A stretch of DNA of 64,000 nucleotides from Epiperipatus broadwayi (lineage: Eukaryota; Onychophora; Udeonychophora; Euonychophora; Peripatidae): contig JAQFVV010012422.1 in assembly GCA_028023455.1 (NCBI GenBank), positions 6,945,710 to 7,009,709 of the forward strand, read 5' to 3'. The stretch's first letter is position 1. Every line of letters begins with the position of its first letter. A program made the position numbers and the translations under genes. This document shows positions 33,990 through 45,668 of the stretch, in pieces. Below the pieces are notes generated by a model, which ran no database searches, was not told the DNA's origin, and was given only the letters and a program-made list of their open reading frames with translations.

Positions 33990-35779
33990 TCTTAAATTTC
34001 ACTATACTATCATGAGTACTAATATAGCATGTTTTGGAATATCATTAAAGCAAGAAATTACCACATTTAGAATATCTACCATAAACTTATACAATAACTA
34101 TATATACTTCTGGTTTTAATATTCAAATTTCATTGCTTTAATGCTTAACTTATACATTTTCCCTTAATATACTAACTATAAACAAACAGTATAGCGATGC
34201 AGTATCAAGTATAAATATACTATAATTATATCAGATTAAATATGAGATCAAAACCTAAATATCACAATAAATACTTTAACATTATATTTTTATACACACA
34301 TACTTTTATCCCCTTTAAATTAATACGTTCGTATTTTTATACTTATATTGGTCTATGTTATTATTTATTCCCATTTATTATAAGCTACTAATAATACTAA
34401 ACAAAATAAAATTTAAACAGTTAAATACATAAATAGATAAATGAAACATGTTATTAATTTTTATTCATTTAAATCTTCCAATACCTTTATAATATTTATC
34501 TGAGATATAGAGATTAAAATTATCCGAACGCTACAAATAAAGTTTTAGGATATTTTTATTTCTTTCTTAAAACAGAATACACGTTTAAAAAGTTTTATAT
34601 TTAGGGAGTTTGGTTTCCACGACAATCAAAATCATTTCAAACATTTTAAACAATTTACAGTTGGCATCTTCGATGATATACAATTCTCCTTGTAAGATAA
34701 TTAACCGCAAAAATTCCAAGCAAACCATTATTCTCCAATTTGACGTTTTTTCTTTCAACTTACAATAAAACTTCTTTCTGATTTTATTAAACATATATTT
34801 TTATTGCAGTCTTACATTTTCATTATAACATTAATTTTCATAAATCATACGTTATAATTCACTTTATCCTATCGGTATCACTTTCAAGTATTATCCTTTT
34901 ATTAGCTAATATTTTATACAAACTTTCATTTTCTATGCAAATTGATATTATCTTGGATATAAATTACACACATTTTGAATAATAAGATATTTATTCCATA
35001 TGTTTATTAAGCCATTCCAATTAAAATTTATATCTATTCAATATCATTCATCATCAGTGATTACTTGGTTTTCTTTCTCGTAATATATATATTTTTTTCA
35101 ATCTTATCTTATTAACAAACAATTTACTCACTTTTATAGTAAACATTCAAAATCTTATATTAAAATATAGATAAAATATTTGTCTAATTATTCTTTTTTC
35201 TTTTATTCATTCTGTATAATACATCCTTCTATTTTTATATTATTTATTCATTATATAAAATTCAACTATAACGGCAATCATATACAACTGTCTTAATGAA
35301 ATAACAAACCATATTGTAACAAATTTTATCTGATTTAAATTATTAATTAAATATAATTCTTCTTGCTTTCTTGTAGTATTAACTCCAGCTTTTCTTGCAT
35401 ACATGTTTTTATTAAAATTATTTTCTAAGTTATTTTTTGTTATCTTCAGTTTCCTATTATTCAATTTAACTCGAATATTTTTTCTTCTGTTTGTCAATAC
35501 ATTCAAAACCTGTCCATTATAGTTTTTATTAATAACACAATATAGACTTAAATAAGCTTGCTTTGTAATTAATTTATTATTTATTGATATAATACTCACT
35601 GTTCTTGAATCTACTTTTTTATCTGATAACATGCTTGAATAGATTTATCACCTTTTCCTTCCATTTTTATTATTACTTTAAGCAATATAATAAATTGTCT
35701 TTTCTCTTCATCAATAAAATTGTAATTATAAATGTGATTTTTTTCCGCAAACGTTAGTGAAGCTATAATTATAATTTAA
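33990..35779. other. AT-rich spacer
   Basis: A 130-codon minus frame (35240-35632) lies downstream of the Penelope-like element. It is K/N/I-rich and has no motif I recognise, so it is not called as a gene. Confidence 0.45.
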
Positions 35780-35825
35780 GATTTAATACCCTAGCTTAGC
35801 GCTTTCGGGATTAAGTATTCAAATC
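35780..35825 (-). ncRNA. Possible hammerhead relic of the Penelope-like element
   Basis: The minus strand folds as GAUUU(G)AAUAC paired with GUAUUAAAUC, enclosing CCCGAAAGC, loop GCUAA, GCUA. GAAA, a short stem III and a U-A cleavage-site-like step are present, but CUGAUGA and stem II are missing. Penelope-like elements are known to carry minimal hammerheads, which is why the hairpin is noted. Confidence 0.25.
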
Positions 35826-35879
35826 CCATACTCATAGCTTTAAGAATGAAGATTCTGTTGTGAATTGTTGTATATGTAT

Positions 35880-36755
35880 GCAAATGAGCTTGAATTTTTA
35901 ATTAATTAGTCCATTGTTTGGAGAGAGCAAAGCACACCTCTCTTCTATTAATGACACTGAGGTCATTTGCTATGTAATAAGCCTCTTTGACTTTTCTTTT
36001 GGCATCGCTCTTCTCTGTGCAAATTATTTGGGCAGAACTGGGTTCAAATAAGTGGCCTGTAGCTGCTTGCTGGTCCTAGAAGATCGATGTCCCTTCATTT
36101 TTATTTTTTACTCTATTATATGCATATATGTGTTGGAAAACTCTTGTATTGATGTTAGCCTGAGTCTCACCATAGTAAGATGCTTTGCAGCCTAATTGAG
36201 CATGCTATTATATAGACCACATGAGAGGCTTGATCTTTTTCTATTATATTCTTGGAATTATTTATTAGTCGGTTACTGTTGGGAGGTGTTCTGAAGCTAA
36301 ATTTAAAATCGTTAGTCAATTTTTTAGCAATTTTTGAAGTTACATTCGGTATAAAAGGAATTGTTAAGTATTTCTTATTGTCTTTAGGCTGTTTATTTTT
36401 TAGTTTTCTATAAAATGTTTTTATTCTCTGATGGATAGTACTGGGTTTAAAACCTATGTTGGTCATTTTCTTTAAATATTTATCGATGTTATTTCTCCTA
36501 TATGCTATGTATTTATATAAATGATGATTTCTGAATAGAAAAGCATTCATACTTTCCTATTTATATGTGTTGGAGGTGTTAGATTTTGGACTTGTGTAAC
36601 CTCTTATGTGCAGCAGTTTAATGATTATTTTGTAACCTAGGTATGTGTTCTCTCTTTTTATCATCAAGTCTAGATATTTTATTTTTTGTTCCACAGTTTT
36701 AGTGAGGGTTAATCCTGAGATGGCCTGAAATTCATTTGGTATTATATATAACAAT
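35880..36755 (-). pseudogene. Penelope-like element: end of RT and GIY-YIG endonuclease
   Basis: The minus strand begins with the end of a reverse transcriptase (IKYLDLMIKREN, about 36665-36700) and a MNAFLFRNHHLY segment (about 36515-36550). It continues through a linker with FKFSFRTPPNSNRLI to VVYIIAC. A frameshift at about 36205 leads into LGCKASYYGETQANINTRV, where VYIIAC and YYGET with the downstream R form the GIY-YIG core. Then come ATGHLF, a C-E-KRKVKEAYYIA helix and INRRE. One stop interrupts it at about 36082, and the TSNTYK stop at 36557 is in frame. Most of the RT is lost by 5' truncation. RT followed by GIY-YIG is diagnostic of Penelope-like retroelements. Confidence 0.9.
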
Positions 36756-37696
36756 TCTAATTGTATTTTTTTTTAGAGGATTGAATATTGGTTACCACCA
36801 GCAGATATTTTAAGGTCTTTACTCCATAATTTTCAAAAAACTTTATAAAATAATTTTAGGCTATTAATTAAATGTTAATTATTTTACTTTTTAAACAATT
36901 TAAAAACTAAATTTTATAGAAAAAAATAATATGCTTTTTTTTCTTCCATGATTTTCTTCAATCCAATCTCAAAAGATCATCTGCTTATTTTTCAAAACAT
37001 TATATACCGCAATAGGTCATTGGTTGATTCTCAAAACCATTTTATAATGAATATTTAATTAGTTACAAATAATTTAAATAATTTTTAAGCCACTATTATT
37101 CTTAGAAATATTTACTTACAAGAAAAAATATCTTTAATAAACTTAATTAAAAAATAGTTAACTTAAAATTAATTTAAATTCTATCCTTTACAGAACAAAT
37201 TCTAAATTGACTTTATAAACCTTTTATTAAACAAGCATTTATTTTTATATAACGCTATATCTACAATTGTATTACACAATTGGCTTGAAAGGCTGATATT
37301 TGAATGTAAACTTTTATTATAAAAATAGCAAAAATCATTATTATCTTAGTTGTTTTTTAAAAAATAAATCAATATTTGACCAGAAATAGTTACTTCTTTA
37401 TTATATTACATGCACATAACATGATTACCTATATCTACAGCACATATTTTTATTTATAGATATTATTTATACCTCACTACACTTTAAATATTATTAAAAA
37501 ATTAACTATTAACAAATAATATTAAGTTATATTTTATTATTTTTATTCCTTATATACTTTTAAAATAGGTAACTTAACTAAAACTTCTAATTTAAATGAC
37601 TTTAGGTTCAAACCCCAAAATGACCAACATACCCCACTTAACTTTACAACCAAATATATTTCTTTATTAAATTTAAAATTATGCATCTAAAATTGA
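36756..37696. other. AT-rich spacer
   Basis: No coding or repeat feature is supported. Confidence 0.5.
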
Positions 37697-37804
37697 CTTT
37701 TTTTTTTTAAGTGTCATAGCATCAGCCGGGATGCGAACCCGCAACTCGGGCAACTGCCTGCAAGTGCAAGGCAGTCGCGCTGACCTCTCGACCACCAATG
37801 CAAG
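37697..37804 (-). mobile_element. SINE-A copy
   Basis: The minus strand has CTTGCATTGGTGGTCGAGAG (A-box region), GCGACTGCCTTGC, a B-box-like GGGTTCGCATCC, then GCTGATGCTATGACAC and an A-rich tail. Confidence 0.85.
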
Positions 37805-37883
37805 TTTTAATTTAATTTATTATGGGGTGTACCAATCTAAATGGACACAATAGATAGGTTATTTTTACAAAGGGGGGAGATAA

Positions 37884-38469
37884 AGTTTTCCTTTACAAAT
37901 TAATAATTTTAAAACCTTTGGACTGACATTGGAAACTTCAATGAATGTGAATAGAACTTCAAAACTCTTAAAATCCATGTTTTTGATAAACAATCAACTC
38001 TTAAGCTATCAACAATCTCAACCTGTAATCAAGGCAATCTACTTTAAAAATAAAGATGGTACATGTTTTGTGCAGATTTGTGGAACAATTCAAGCTCTTC
38101 AGCTTAGTATGCCATCTTGCAACTGTGACTTACAACTCAGGGTTCATTTTATTTTCTTTTTACCTGTTAAATATTTAAATAGTCCACAGATTGAAAAAAA
38201 GCAATTTAAATTCCTATATTCAAAAGATCATTGTAATTATTTGTCACATATTAGAGAGATCCTTGTATTGAAAGAAAGATTCTCAAATTGGATGTAGAAA
38301 AAAGTTTAAAAACAAGAGATATTCATATTGGATAAAAGACCAAAAAACATTGAAACAAGATTTTGATTACCTTAAGATCTTTGACTCCAATTTCTATACT
38401 AAATTATGGAATGTTCTCACAAAAAGTAATTTCATCAAAATACCTCAATGTTTCAATGATGAATGCTGA
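37884..38469 (+). pseudogene. Unidentified protein-coding remnant, one frameshift
   Basis: An open frame runs from 37884 to 38295 with no stop (no ATG until 37941). It reads FKTFGLTLETSMNVN, then KDGTCFVQICGTIQALQ and PSCNCDLQLRVHFIFFL, ending at 38296. A +1/-1 shift continues it as KFKNKRYSYWIKDQKTLKQD and YLKIFDSNFYTKLWNV to a stop at 38469. Composition is mixed rather than low-complexity, so I think it is real coding ancestry. I do not recognise the family. It lies between a SINE-A and a LINE-A 3' end, and is most likely part of another dead mobile element. Confidence 0.45.
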
Positions 38470-39061
38470 TGTGATGTGATGTGATGTATTATGGCTTCTC
38501 CTTAAACGAAGTCAAGAATATCTCAGCAATTATGCCCAGATAAACCTGTTAGCCACTTTCTTTTACATTCCCCACTCTAAATTTACCCATAATCTGCTCT
38601 ATCCCATTTCCACAACATAATTTTTATCAACGTATGTGATGTGATGTATTATGGCTTCTCCTTAAACGAAGTCAAGAATATCTCAGCAATTATGCCCAGA
38701 TAAACCTGTTAGCCACTTTCTTTTACATTCCCCACTCTAAATTTACCCATAATCTGCTCTATCCCATTTCCACAACATAATTTTTGTCAACTCTATAACC
38801 TTTATATCTAAATCCCCCTTATCTTTTCCCAAACCCAGCATAAAAACCAATAATTCACTTTCTGTATAATCACTCTTTTCATATTTATTTTTCCACAACT
38901 TCATTATATGTACCCTTTCTGTTTTCAAACATTTACATTCAATTAACAAATGCCTAATATTTTCAATTCCTTCCTTACATAATTTACAAAATAAATCACC
39001 CATATTTTTCCATTTACATGTATATTCTTTTGTAGCTAAAGATCCCGTTCGAGCCTTAAAC
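38463..39061 (-). pseudogene. LINE-A 3' end with a 160-bp tandem duplication
   Basis: The minus frame 38743-39003 (86 codons) starts MGDLFCKLCKEGIENIRHLL, giving a CXXC...H...C knuckle of the type found at LINE ORF2 C-termini. It is followed by a 3' UTR ending in (CATCA)n at 38463-38486. The 160 bp at about 38475-38634 are repeated almost perfectly at 38635-38794, including the CATCA tail. Homologous to 46268-47080. Confidence 0.85.
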
Positions 39062-41069
39062 GATGTGATGCTTTAGAAGCAATGCATTAAAGTGACCTCT
39101 ATTGGAATCTTTGTGAAATATAATGTTAGATCACCTTTTTTTCCTCAGAGTGTGTTCCACAAACCACTTTTTTTAAGTCTATATTTATTTACACTGTACA
39201 CCTGATACAATCACAATATTGACTCACCATCATCAATCACAGACTATTTGTTTACATAATTATATTGAAAACTGTAAAGTATTTCATAATGAAAAGGTTT
39301 GGAAATGCTTTTCATTTGAGTAAACTTTCCAACATACTGATTATATCATTGCCCTTCCCTCTATTATATAGACTTGCTTTGGATTCATTTACATATTCAG
39401 TTTTTCTGGTTCTTATAAGAGTAGCAATTCAAACAAATAATATTAATTAGGGCAAATTTTCAAATACTACTCAGATGTTAACAAAACCATATTTAATATG
39501 ATAAATAATTTAATTTCACAATGTTGATTTAATTTTTATTCACAGATGTTAAAGTGAGTAGAAATTACCTCTACTTTGTGAAATTATATTATTGGTCATT
39601 TAGAGTGAGAGTTTGGTAACATTTAAGCAAATGCGGACATTCACTTTTACTAATGTTATTTATTCCCTTTACTAGCCTTATAAGAAACTGTTGAAACAGA
39701 ATCTAAATGGATCCATTTTATATTTGTAAAGTAAATTTGCCAATAGAGGGCAGTGCATTAATATAATTACTGCTTAAAAAGTTTTCATTCCATTAATTAT
39801 TAACTCGGTTATAAATTAGTATATATATTGTAGTAGTACAAGTTGATGTGTACAAAACATATATGATCACTAGAAGACACCACCAGACTAAAGCCTGGAA
39901 CCAGGCTCACAAGAAATAATCTCATTAACCATTTCAAGAAAGATAGCCATCATTTATTTTTACCAGCAATCATTTACAATAAATAAACTAATTGTTTATG
40001 TATGCAAACACCCACTGAAAATAATATTTTATTATTACCTTATTTTTAGTGCAATAAACTAAAAATAGATAGGATAATGCTAGGTTGACGAACTTTAATA
40101 GTTCGAAAAAATAATTAACTTTAAATAATAATATATTAGTTTTAAATTTTTTTTATTTAATTCTAAGCTTTAATACAATCCAATGGAGTGATTCGATCCG
40201 TATTTTAAATCCCTACACCAATTACTCTCTTTCTCAAACTAGTTTCTAATGAACAATTGTTACAAAACCAAAATCCAAAGCTAAATAAACATTTTATGTA
40301 GGGTGACCTATTTTAACATTCCTGATAGGTATATGCAAACTGTCCAGAATGATATTAAATCAGCAAATTAAAAAGGGAAATTATCAGATACCGATCAATG
40401 CAAGGTAACACCAGGACACACGCTAGCAAAACTAATTAATCTAGATGTAAAGATTAAATGACTTAACCCTGATAACAAGATCCATCCCTAATTTGAAAGA
40501 GGATGGCCTGGGCACCCATATCAAAATGGTAGTAACTAAGAATACAAAATTTCCCTATTTAGAAAACTAGTGAATCTGTAAGACATCTTTAATACTCACA
40601 ATACTATAAAATAACTATCCTCTAATCTGCTGTAAGGAATAGCTAGAATCTAACTCCACTGAACTATATAATGATTAAATAATAAGAATAAACAAATACA
40701 TGATTAATAAACAAAAAATAAACAAATTATATATATATTTATATTTAAGAGAGCAAATTACATAATACATATAAGTTAAAACTTATTTACATAATACTCT
40801 TCATAATTTCTAAACTATTGCATTGATAGTCTTATTTTAAGAAAATAAGGGGTTTAATTGCACATTATAAACTAGCTCATATTTCCTCAGTCTTAAAATT
40901 GAGTTTTTGTTCTTCTGGTGAAATCCAATGCACATGACAAGAGTTGTATATCATGAGCTCATGCATTCATTTGTCCAGCTTTTAAATCATTCAACTGGAA
41001 TGTGGTTTAAAAGTCTGCACTAAGCACTGATATAAGTGTCTGATTAGCTCAGTGGTGGTCCTTTGTTCT
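39062..41069. other. AT-rich spacer
   Basis: No gene is supported. A 13/14 CTCF-like match is at 39740-39753. Confidence 0.5.
39740..39753 (+). promoter_or_regulatory. CTCF-like motif
   Basis: CCAATAGAGGGCAG matches CCASYAGRKGGCRS at 13 of 14 positions. No binding evidence is available from sequence. Confidence 0.4.
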
Positions 41070-41462
41070 TTGGGGATTGGATATGGAATTATGCTCCTGC
41101 AGATATAGAGATAGCTATACAGAGATGTATGTTGGAAGTAACAAGAAGAGATCGAAAACACAATGTATGGGTAAGAGAACAAACAGGTGTTACTGACCTC
41201 ATTGAAAAAATTAAAAGATTGAAGTGGAGTTGGACTGGACATATTGCTAGAAGAGATGATAATAGATGGACAATTGAAATTTTAAACTGGATTCCAAGAG
41301 ATTGTAAAAGACCCAGAAAGAGACCACATGTGAGATGGATGGATGAAATAACAAAGTGTGCAGGGGTGATGTGGAGAAGAGAAGCTAAAGATCGGAGAAG
41401 ATGGATTAAACTTGGAGAGACCTTCATCCTGCAGTGAATTGATAATGGTTGATAATGATGAT
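41070..41462 (+). pseudogene. RTE-like LINE, 3' end with longest open C-terminus
   Basis: A single frame (to 41437) reads LEVTRRDRKHNVWVREQTGV, KRLKWSWTGHIARRDDNRWT, ILNWIPRDCKRPRKRPHVRW and AGVMWRREAKDRRRWIKLGE. This is the conserved RTE-clade C-terminal domain after the reverse transcriptase. The 3' tail is TGATAATGATGATG. It is 5'-truncated, so no catalytic residues remain, and the frame is nearly undamaged, suggesting a younger copy than its relatives. Confidence 0.92.
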
Positions 41463-42443
41463 GGGAAAAAACATTCTTCAGAAGAAATCATGATTGATCT
41501 ATCCAGAAAACATGGTGAAGCTTTTTGAAACAAGGTAAAAAAAAACTGTCTTTTGAAAACACGTTCCTTTTTATGTCATCCCAAATACCCTCCTCCTTTC
41601 ATTTGGCATTTTATTATTAAAATTTCTACACTTCAGTTTTAATTTTAGAAACTTTTATAACAGCCATGCAACAAGAAAATATTTTCTTTTGTTATTTTAG
41701 CTCCAGGTATAACTTTCTTGTCTGGGTTTTATCCAATTACTGATAAATTTTTATGTACAATTAACTCATTCAATTTTATAAAATTTCTTACATTCTTTAC
41801 TTAAATTATTTTTTTTTACAATGAAGCATATCTTACCCCCTCCACCCTCCTACTACCATTAACATATCAAGAGTAAAATTAAAAATTTCAAATAGATCTT
41901 AATAACAATATATGTATTTAGCGTTACCCACCTACTTTCGACATTTTATTAATTAAATAAATTTTAAATACAAACCTAATAAAAATAGATATAAATAAAA
42001 ATATCTATTATTATATTATGAGGTGAAAAAATACCTCTTCAATATATTATAACAAATTTCAGAATTGTAAACTATGATGATAAAAAGCTATTTCATGATA
42101 ATGTTGTGTTAGATTTTAGAGAAACTAAAGAAGTGATTATATTGAAACCACTAGATTTACCTGGACTAAATAGACCTTTTTTTTTAATTGGTTGCTGTAT
42201 TTTTTTTTTAAGATTTAATGTGAATTAAACAAAATATTTTAATATTATATAAATAAATGTGAGAAATGTATAACACTATCTGTACTCCATTTAAAAGCAA
42301 ATGTACCGATTTTTTTCCAAGAGTTTTTTTTTTTTTTGTGGATGATGGATTTTTTACTTGTAAATTTAACAGCGTTAAGAACAACGTTTTTATTTGCTTG
42401 TAAATTTGACACGTGACAAAGTTACAAAACATACATTTAGACG
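41463..42443. other. AT-rich spacer
   Basis: No supported feature. Confidence 0.5.
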
Positions 42444-42552
42444 ACAAGCGTTGTTAGCCGAGAGGTCATCGCAGCCGCCTTGCAAGCAAATAGTTGGTTG
42501 CAGACGGTTGTGGGTTCGCCTCCCGGCCGATGCTATGACATATGAAAAAAAA
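42444..42552 (+). mobile_element. SINE-A, near-consensus copy
   Basis: Head CAAGCGTTGTTAGCCGAGAG, A-box TTAGCCGAGAGGT, an anticodon-loop-like CTTGCAA, a long variable region (AGTTGGTTGCAGACGG), B-box GGTTCGCCTCC, 3' acceptor-like CCGATGC, then TATGACATATG and A8. The D-arm and long variable region resemble class II tRNAs (Leu/Ser). Confidence 0.9.
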
Positions 42553-42849
42553 TAAGGATTTTATATGAGATATCATATATTTTATTCCACAAAGAATTCA
42601 CTAGAAAGCGTTTTAATTGTTCATTCATATATTATATGTACATATATATACAAAACACTGAATAGTTTTTCACTTGAAAGGCTAAGTATTAGAAGAAATT
42701 GAGTTTGAACTGGGGACCTCTGATAAACCTATCACTAAACTATCGTATCAAATTATGCATAGCATATACTATTTATATATTAATTTTCTGTGATTATTTA
42801 TTTACATAATCTTAATTATTGTAAAATGGAAATAAATAAATATAATTGG

Positions 42850-42945
42850 GTTTTTTTTTCCTCATGTGTCATAGCATCAGCCGGGAAGCGAACCCACCAA
42901 CCCGGGACAACCGCTTGCAAAGCAGACGTCGCTGACCTCTCGACA
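42850..42945 (-). mobile_element. SINE-A, truncated copy
   Basis: The minus strand has GTCGAGAGGTCAGC, GGTTCGCTTCCC, GGCTGATGCTATGACAC and an A-rich tail. The first bases of the head are missing. Confidence 0.8.
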
Positions 42946-44165
42946 TTTTTTGCTAATAAATAAATAAAAAAAACGAAAAAGATATATTACAACAAAATTA
43001 TATTTAATATATATAAAATGTTGCCGCAGCGTTTTATTAAAGAGACGAACAAAATAAGTTTTTTTTCTTTTTGTATCAAATAATACCAAGATTTATTGTC
43101 ACATGATCTCTTTTGTTTTTTTTTATTTATTTATAATTTTCATTTTATTCTACATTTTCTGATTATAACTTACCACTTTCTTTAAACACATTGGGGTCAA
43201 AGTTGGGAATGCAAAAAGTTTAACACTTTTAAATCAAATTGCAGTAATTAAGTATTTTAATTTTATATGTAGTAAAACAAATCAATAATCTCTAATTACC
43301 AGGTAGTCTCATTAATACTTAGGCAACATATTCATTGATAAAGTAAATGCTTTAATTTTCTACTTTTATTACATTAATAATAAAAATAAATAATTATATT
43401 TTTAATAGTTATTTTCAATAATTTATTTAATGAAAAAAAAAGTTTTAATTCTTATTTGAAAGTATGTCAAATCATGTGTCCCAAAACAGCTACCGGCAAA
43501 GAGGCTGCAAAATAATATATGATCATCATCAGCACTAATTTTGCCACCTCTCGCCAAACTCTTAACACAATTTATTCTAGCATCTCCATTTTAAAACTAC
43601 GTAAAAAAAAAAAAAAACTTCAACGAACCTTTTCCATCGTTGAAACGCATGCGCACCGCACATTTATATTATATACACGATTAATTGTAGGAAACAAATA
43701 AATAATTTATAATATTATTATTAATGAATCGACGAGTAGTTACAATACAACAGAGGACGGCTAAATAAGCATAGACATTCTTTTAAAAAATATTAATTAA
43801 TTAAATAATAAGATTAAATTAATTAGTGTTTGTTTTATTAGTAAAACACATTATTTGGATAAAAAAGTAAGATGTATTTTTTTATTATTAAGAGAACATA
43901 TGTTATCTATCAAAATATTATTTTTGGAATATATTAATTAAATAAAAATCAACAATTGATAGATATTTATTTCCCAATCTGTCCTTTACAGTTTGATGAT
44001 TAATTGAAACAGAGAAAGACTACATTTGTACGCACAATTATCAAAGATGTGCGTAATAGGTAGAATTGTATGCTTACAATATCAAAAAACTATGGTAAAA
44101 ACATTTACCACATGGGTAAGATTTTTTTTATACATGGGAATATAAAATTCTAGAATTGTTATTAA
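42946..44165. other. AT-rich spacer
   Basis: No supported feature. Confidence 0.5.
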
Positions 44166-44310
44166 TATAGGGGATTTGAACTCAGACGTTCAAGCACCCT
44201 TCAACTATTTATACTATTTGATACCACTGGTATACATGACCACATACATGTAGAAAAGATAAATAATCACCAATATACACATTTCACGCTAAACCAGCAC
44301 TCATCATAAT
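44166..44310 (-). mobile_element. Retrozyme copy R5, truncated within the ribozyme
   Basis: The minus strand starts inside hammerhead stem I (AAUUAUGAUGA in place of CCAACUGAUGA) and runs through stem II GUGCU/AGCGU, GAAA and UUGGUGAUUAU (ribozyme part 44263-44310). It continues to the family arm ending GTCTGAGTTCAAATCCCC. The core C3 is lost at the truncation point. Confidence 0.75.
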
Positions 44311-44428
44311 TTGAATATATTATTTATAATTACTTTGAAGCTTTTGTTCACGACTATGTATTAGCTTTAAATAGCTTATTTTTTTTTAGAAATATTACTA
44401 AATTCACCATTTGCTGTAATATCTTATA

Positions 44429-44608
44429 TAAATGCAATTTATCCACTCTACTTTAAACACTTTTTAGCAAAATACCTTTTATTGTACATATATGCATGCA
44501 TACACAATCTTATGACAGTCGAAACATGGAATTGTGTATGCATATATGTACAATAGAAGGTTTTTTGGTAAAAAGTGTTCAAAGTAGAGTGGATAAATTG
44601 CATTTATG
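44429..44608. repeat. Long perfect-like palindrome, ~78-bp arms
   Basis: Arms 44429-44508 and 44531-44608 are inverse copies with about five mismatches (AATTTATCCACTCTACTTT, TGTACATATATGCAT). A 22-nt loop separates them. The family is unknown and no target duplication is seen. Confidence 0.9.
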
Positions 44609-45138
44609 TAGTTTATTTTTTGTTTATATGTATCAATTTGATTGCCTAGACATTTAAGGTATTTGCAAGCATACAAACAAAAGTTTCTTCATTTTATTTA
44701 TTTTCACTGATCATAAATAAATTGTTATGTTATCATGTACAGTTATGTTGCTGTTTGAACACATTCCAAACATATGCAATTATCTATCAATAAAACTGAC
44801 ATTCCACTCAATCTGCTGGGAAACATGCTGGCATAACAAATGTAAACCCAGATGATGATGATAATAGACAATGGTATCTAAGGCTAATTTAGATTGAACC
44901 CAAAAAAATATTTTAGAAATGGTTAGGCTGAGTTTAACTTTCTGAGTACTGATGTCATTTCGATCATCAGCACTACAATATTCGTTATACTTAATATGTA
45001 TTCAAGATAAACCATTACATTTTAATATTATAAGTATTACATAGACATAAACTGTTAACAAGACATATATACAGCTAGACGTTATCACTTATGGTTTATT
45101 ATTTAAATGCAGTATATTAGTTTTTTGAAAAGTTATAA
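44609..45138. other. Spacer
   Basis: Contains a 9-bp hairpin at 44949-44977 (GTGCTGATG/CATCAGTAC on the minus strand) enclosing GAAA. Nothing else. Confidence 0.4.
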
Positions 45139-45668
45139 AAATGATTTATTAATCTAATCTTCAGTTTATTTTTGTCTATTGTAATGAAATGTATTTAAAC
45201 TTCTAGCAGTTTTAATTTCAAACTGTTTTATTTACAGATTATTTAAAGATTTTAGATCAGAGGAGTAAGTGGATTCCATTTTCAGCCTAATTGTAGTGTT
45301 ATTTTGATAACAGATTACTAATATTTAATTGATTTTTTTTAACATGAGATCTATGCTTTTATTTATATACGATATTCATTTAATTATTGGCACTTGTGTT
45401 TGTTATATTTAAAGAACTGACATTAATTAGCTTGAAAAAATGAAAAATTATTGTTTATTAATCTATTTTCAAATAGTTTATCTTTTCCTATTGTAATGAC
45501 ATTTATTTAAACTTTTAGACAAATTTAATTTCAACCTCTTTTAATCACTGCTTTCATTTATAGTATATTTAAAGATCTTAGATTAGGAAAATAAGTGGAT
45601 TCTATTTACTGCCTAATTTGTAGGGTTGTCATAGCAACAGATTGCTAATATTTTATTGGTTTGTTTCA
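45139..45668. repeat. Two ~200-bp direct repeats
   Basis: Bases 45139-45340 and 45452-45668 share CTATTGTAATGA, TTTATTTAAACTT, TAAGTGGATTC and AACAGATT-CTAATATTT in order, about 313 bp apart. A third partial copy lies at 51985-52090 (CCTAATTGTAAAG, AACAGATTGCTGATAT). Family unknown, no coding content. Confidence 0.65.

Noticed and set aside
35240-35632. 130-codon minus-strand frame after the Penelope-like element
   Set aside because: K/N/I-rich with no motif and no clear link to known PLE proteins. Frames of this length arise by chance in AT-rich DNA.
41089-41533. Minus-strand frames of 83-112 codons opposite the RTE copy
   Set aside because: Antisense shadows of the RTE C-terminal frame.
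42877-43089. 70-codon minus-strand frame ending CPGLVGSLPG
   Set aside because: Its end is the translation of a SINE-A copy.
43760-43790. Word AGCATAGACATTC shared with the start of the LTR-like element at 30741
   Set aside because: Only 13 bases match and the flanks do not, so an LTR fragment is not supported.
44949-44977. Minus-strand GTGCTGATG...GAAA...CATCAGTAC hairpin as a hammerhead
   Set aside because: It forms a plain hairpin. There is no stem II and stem I does not pair across the core.
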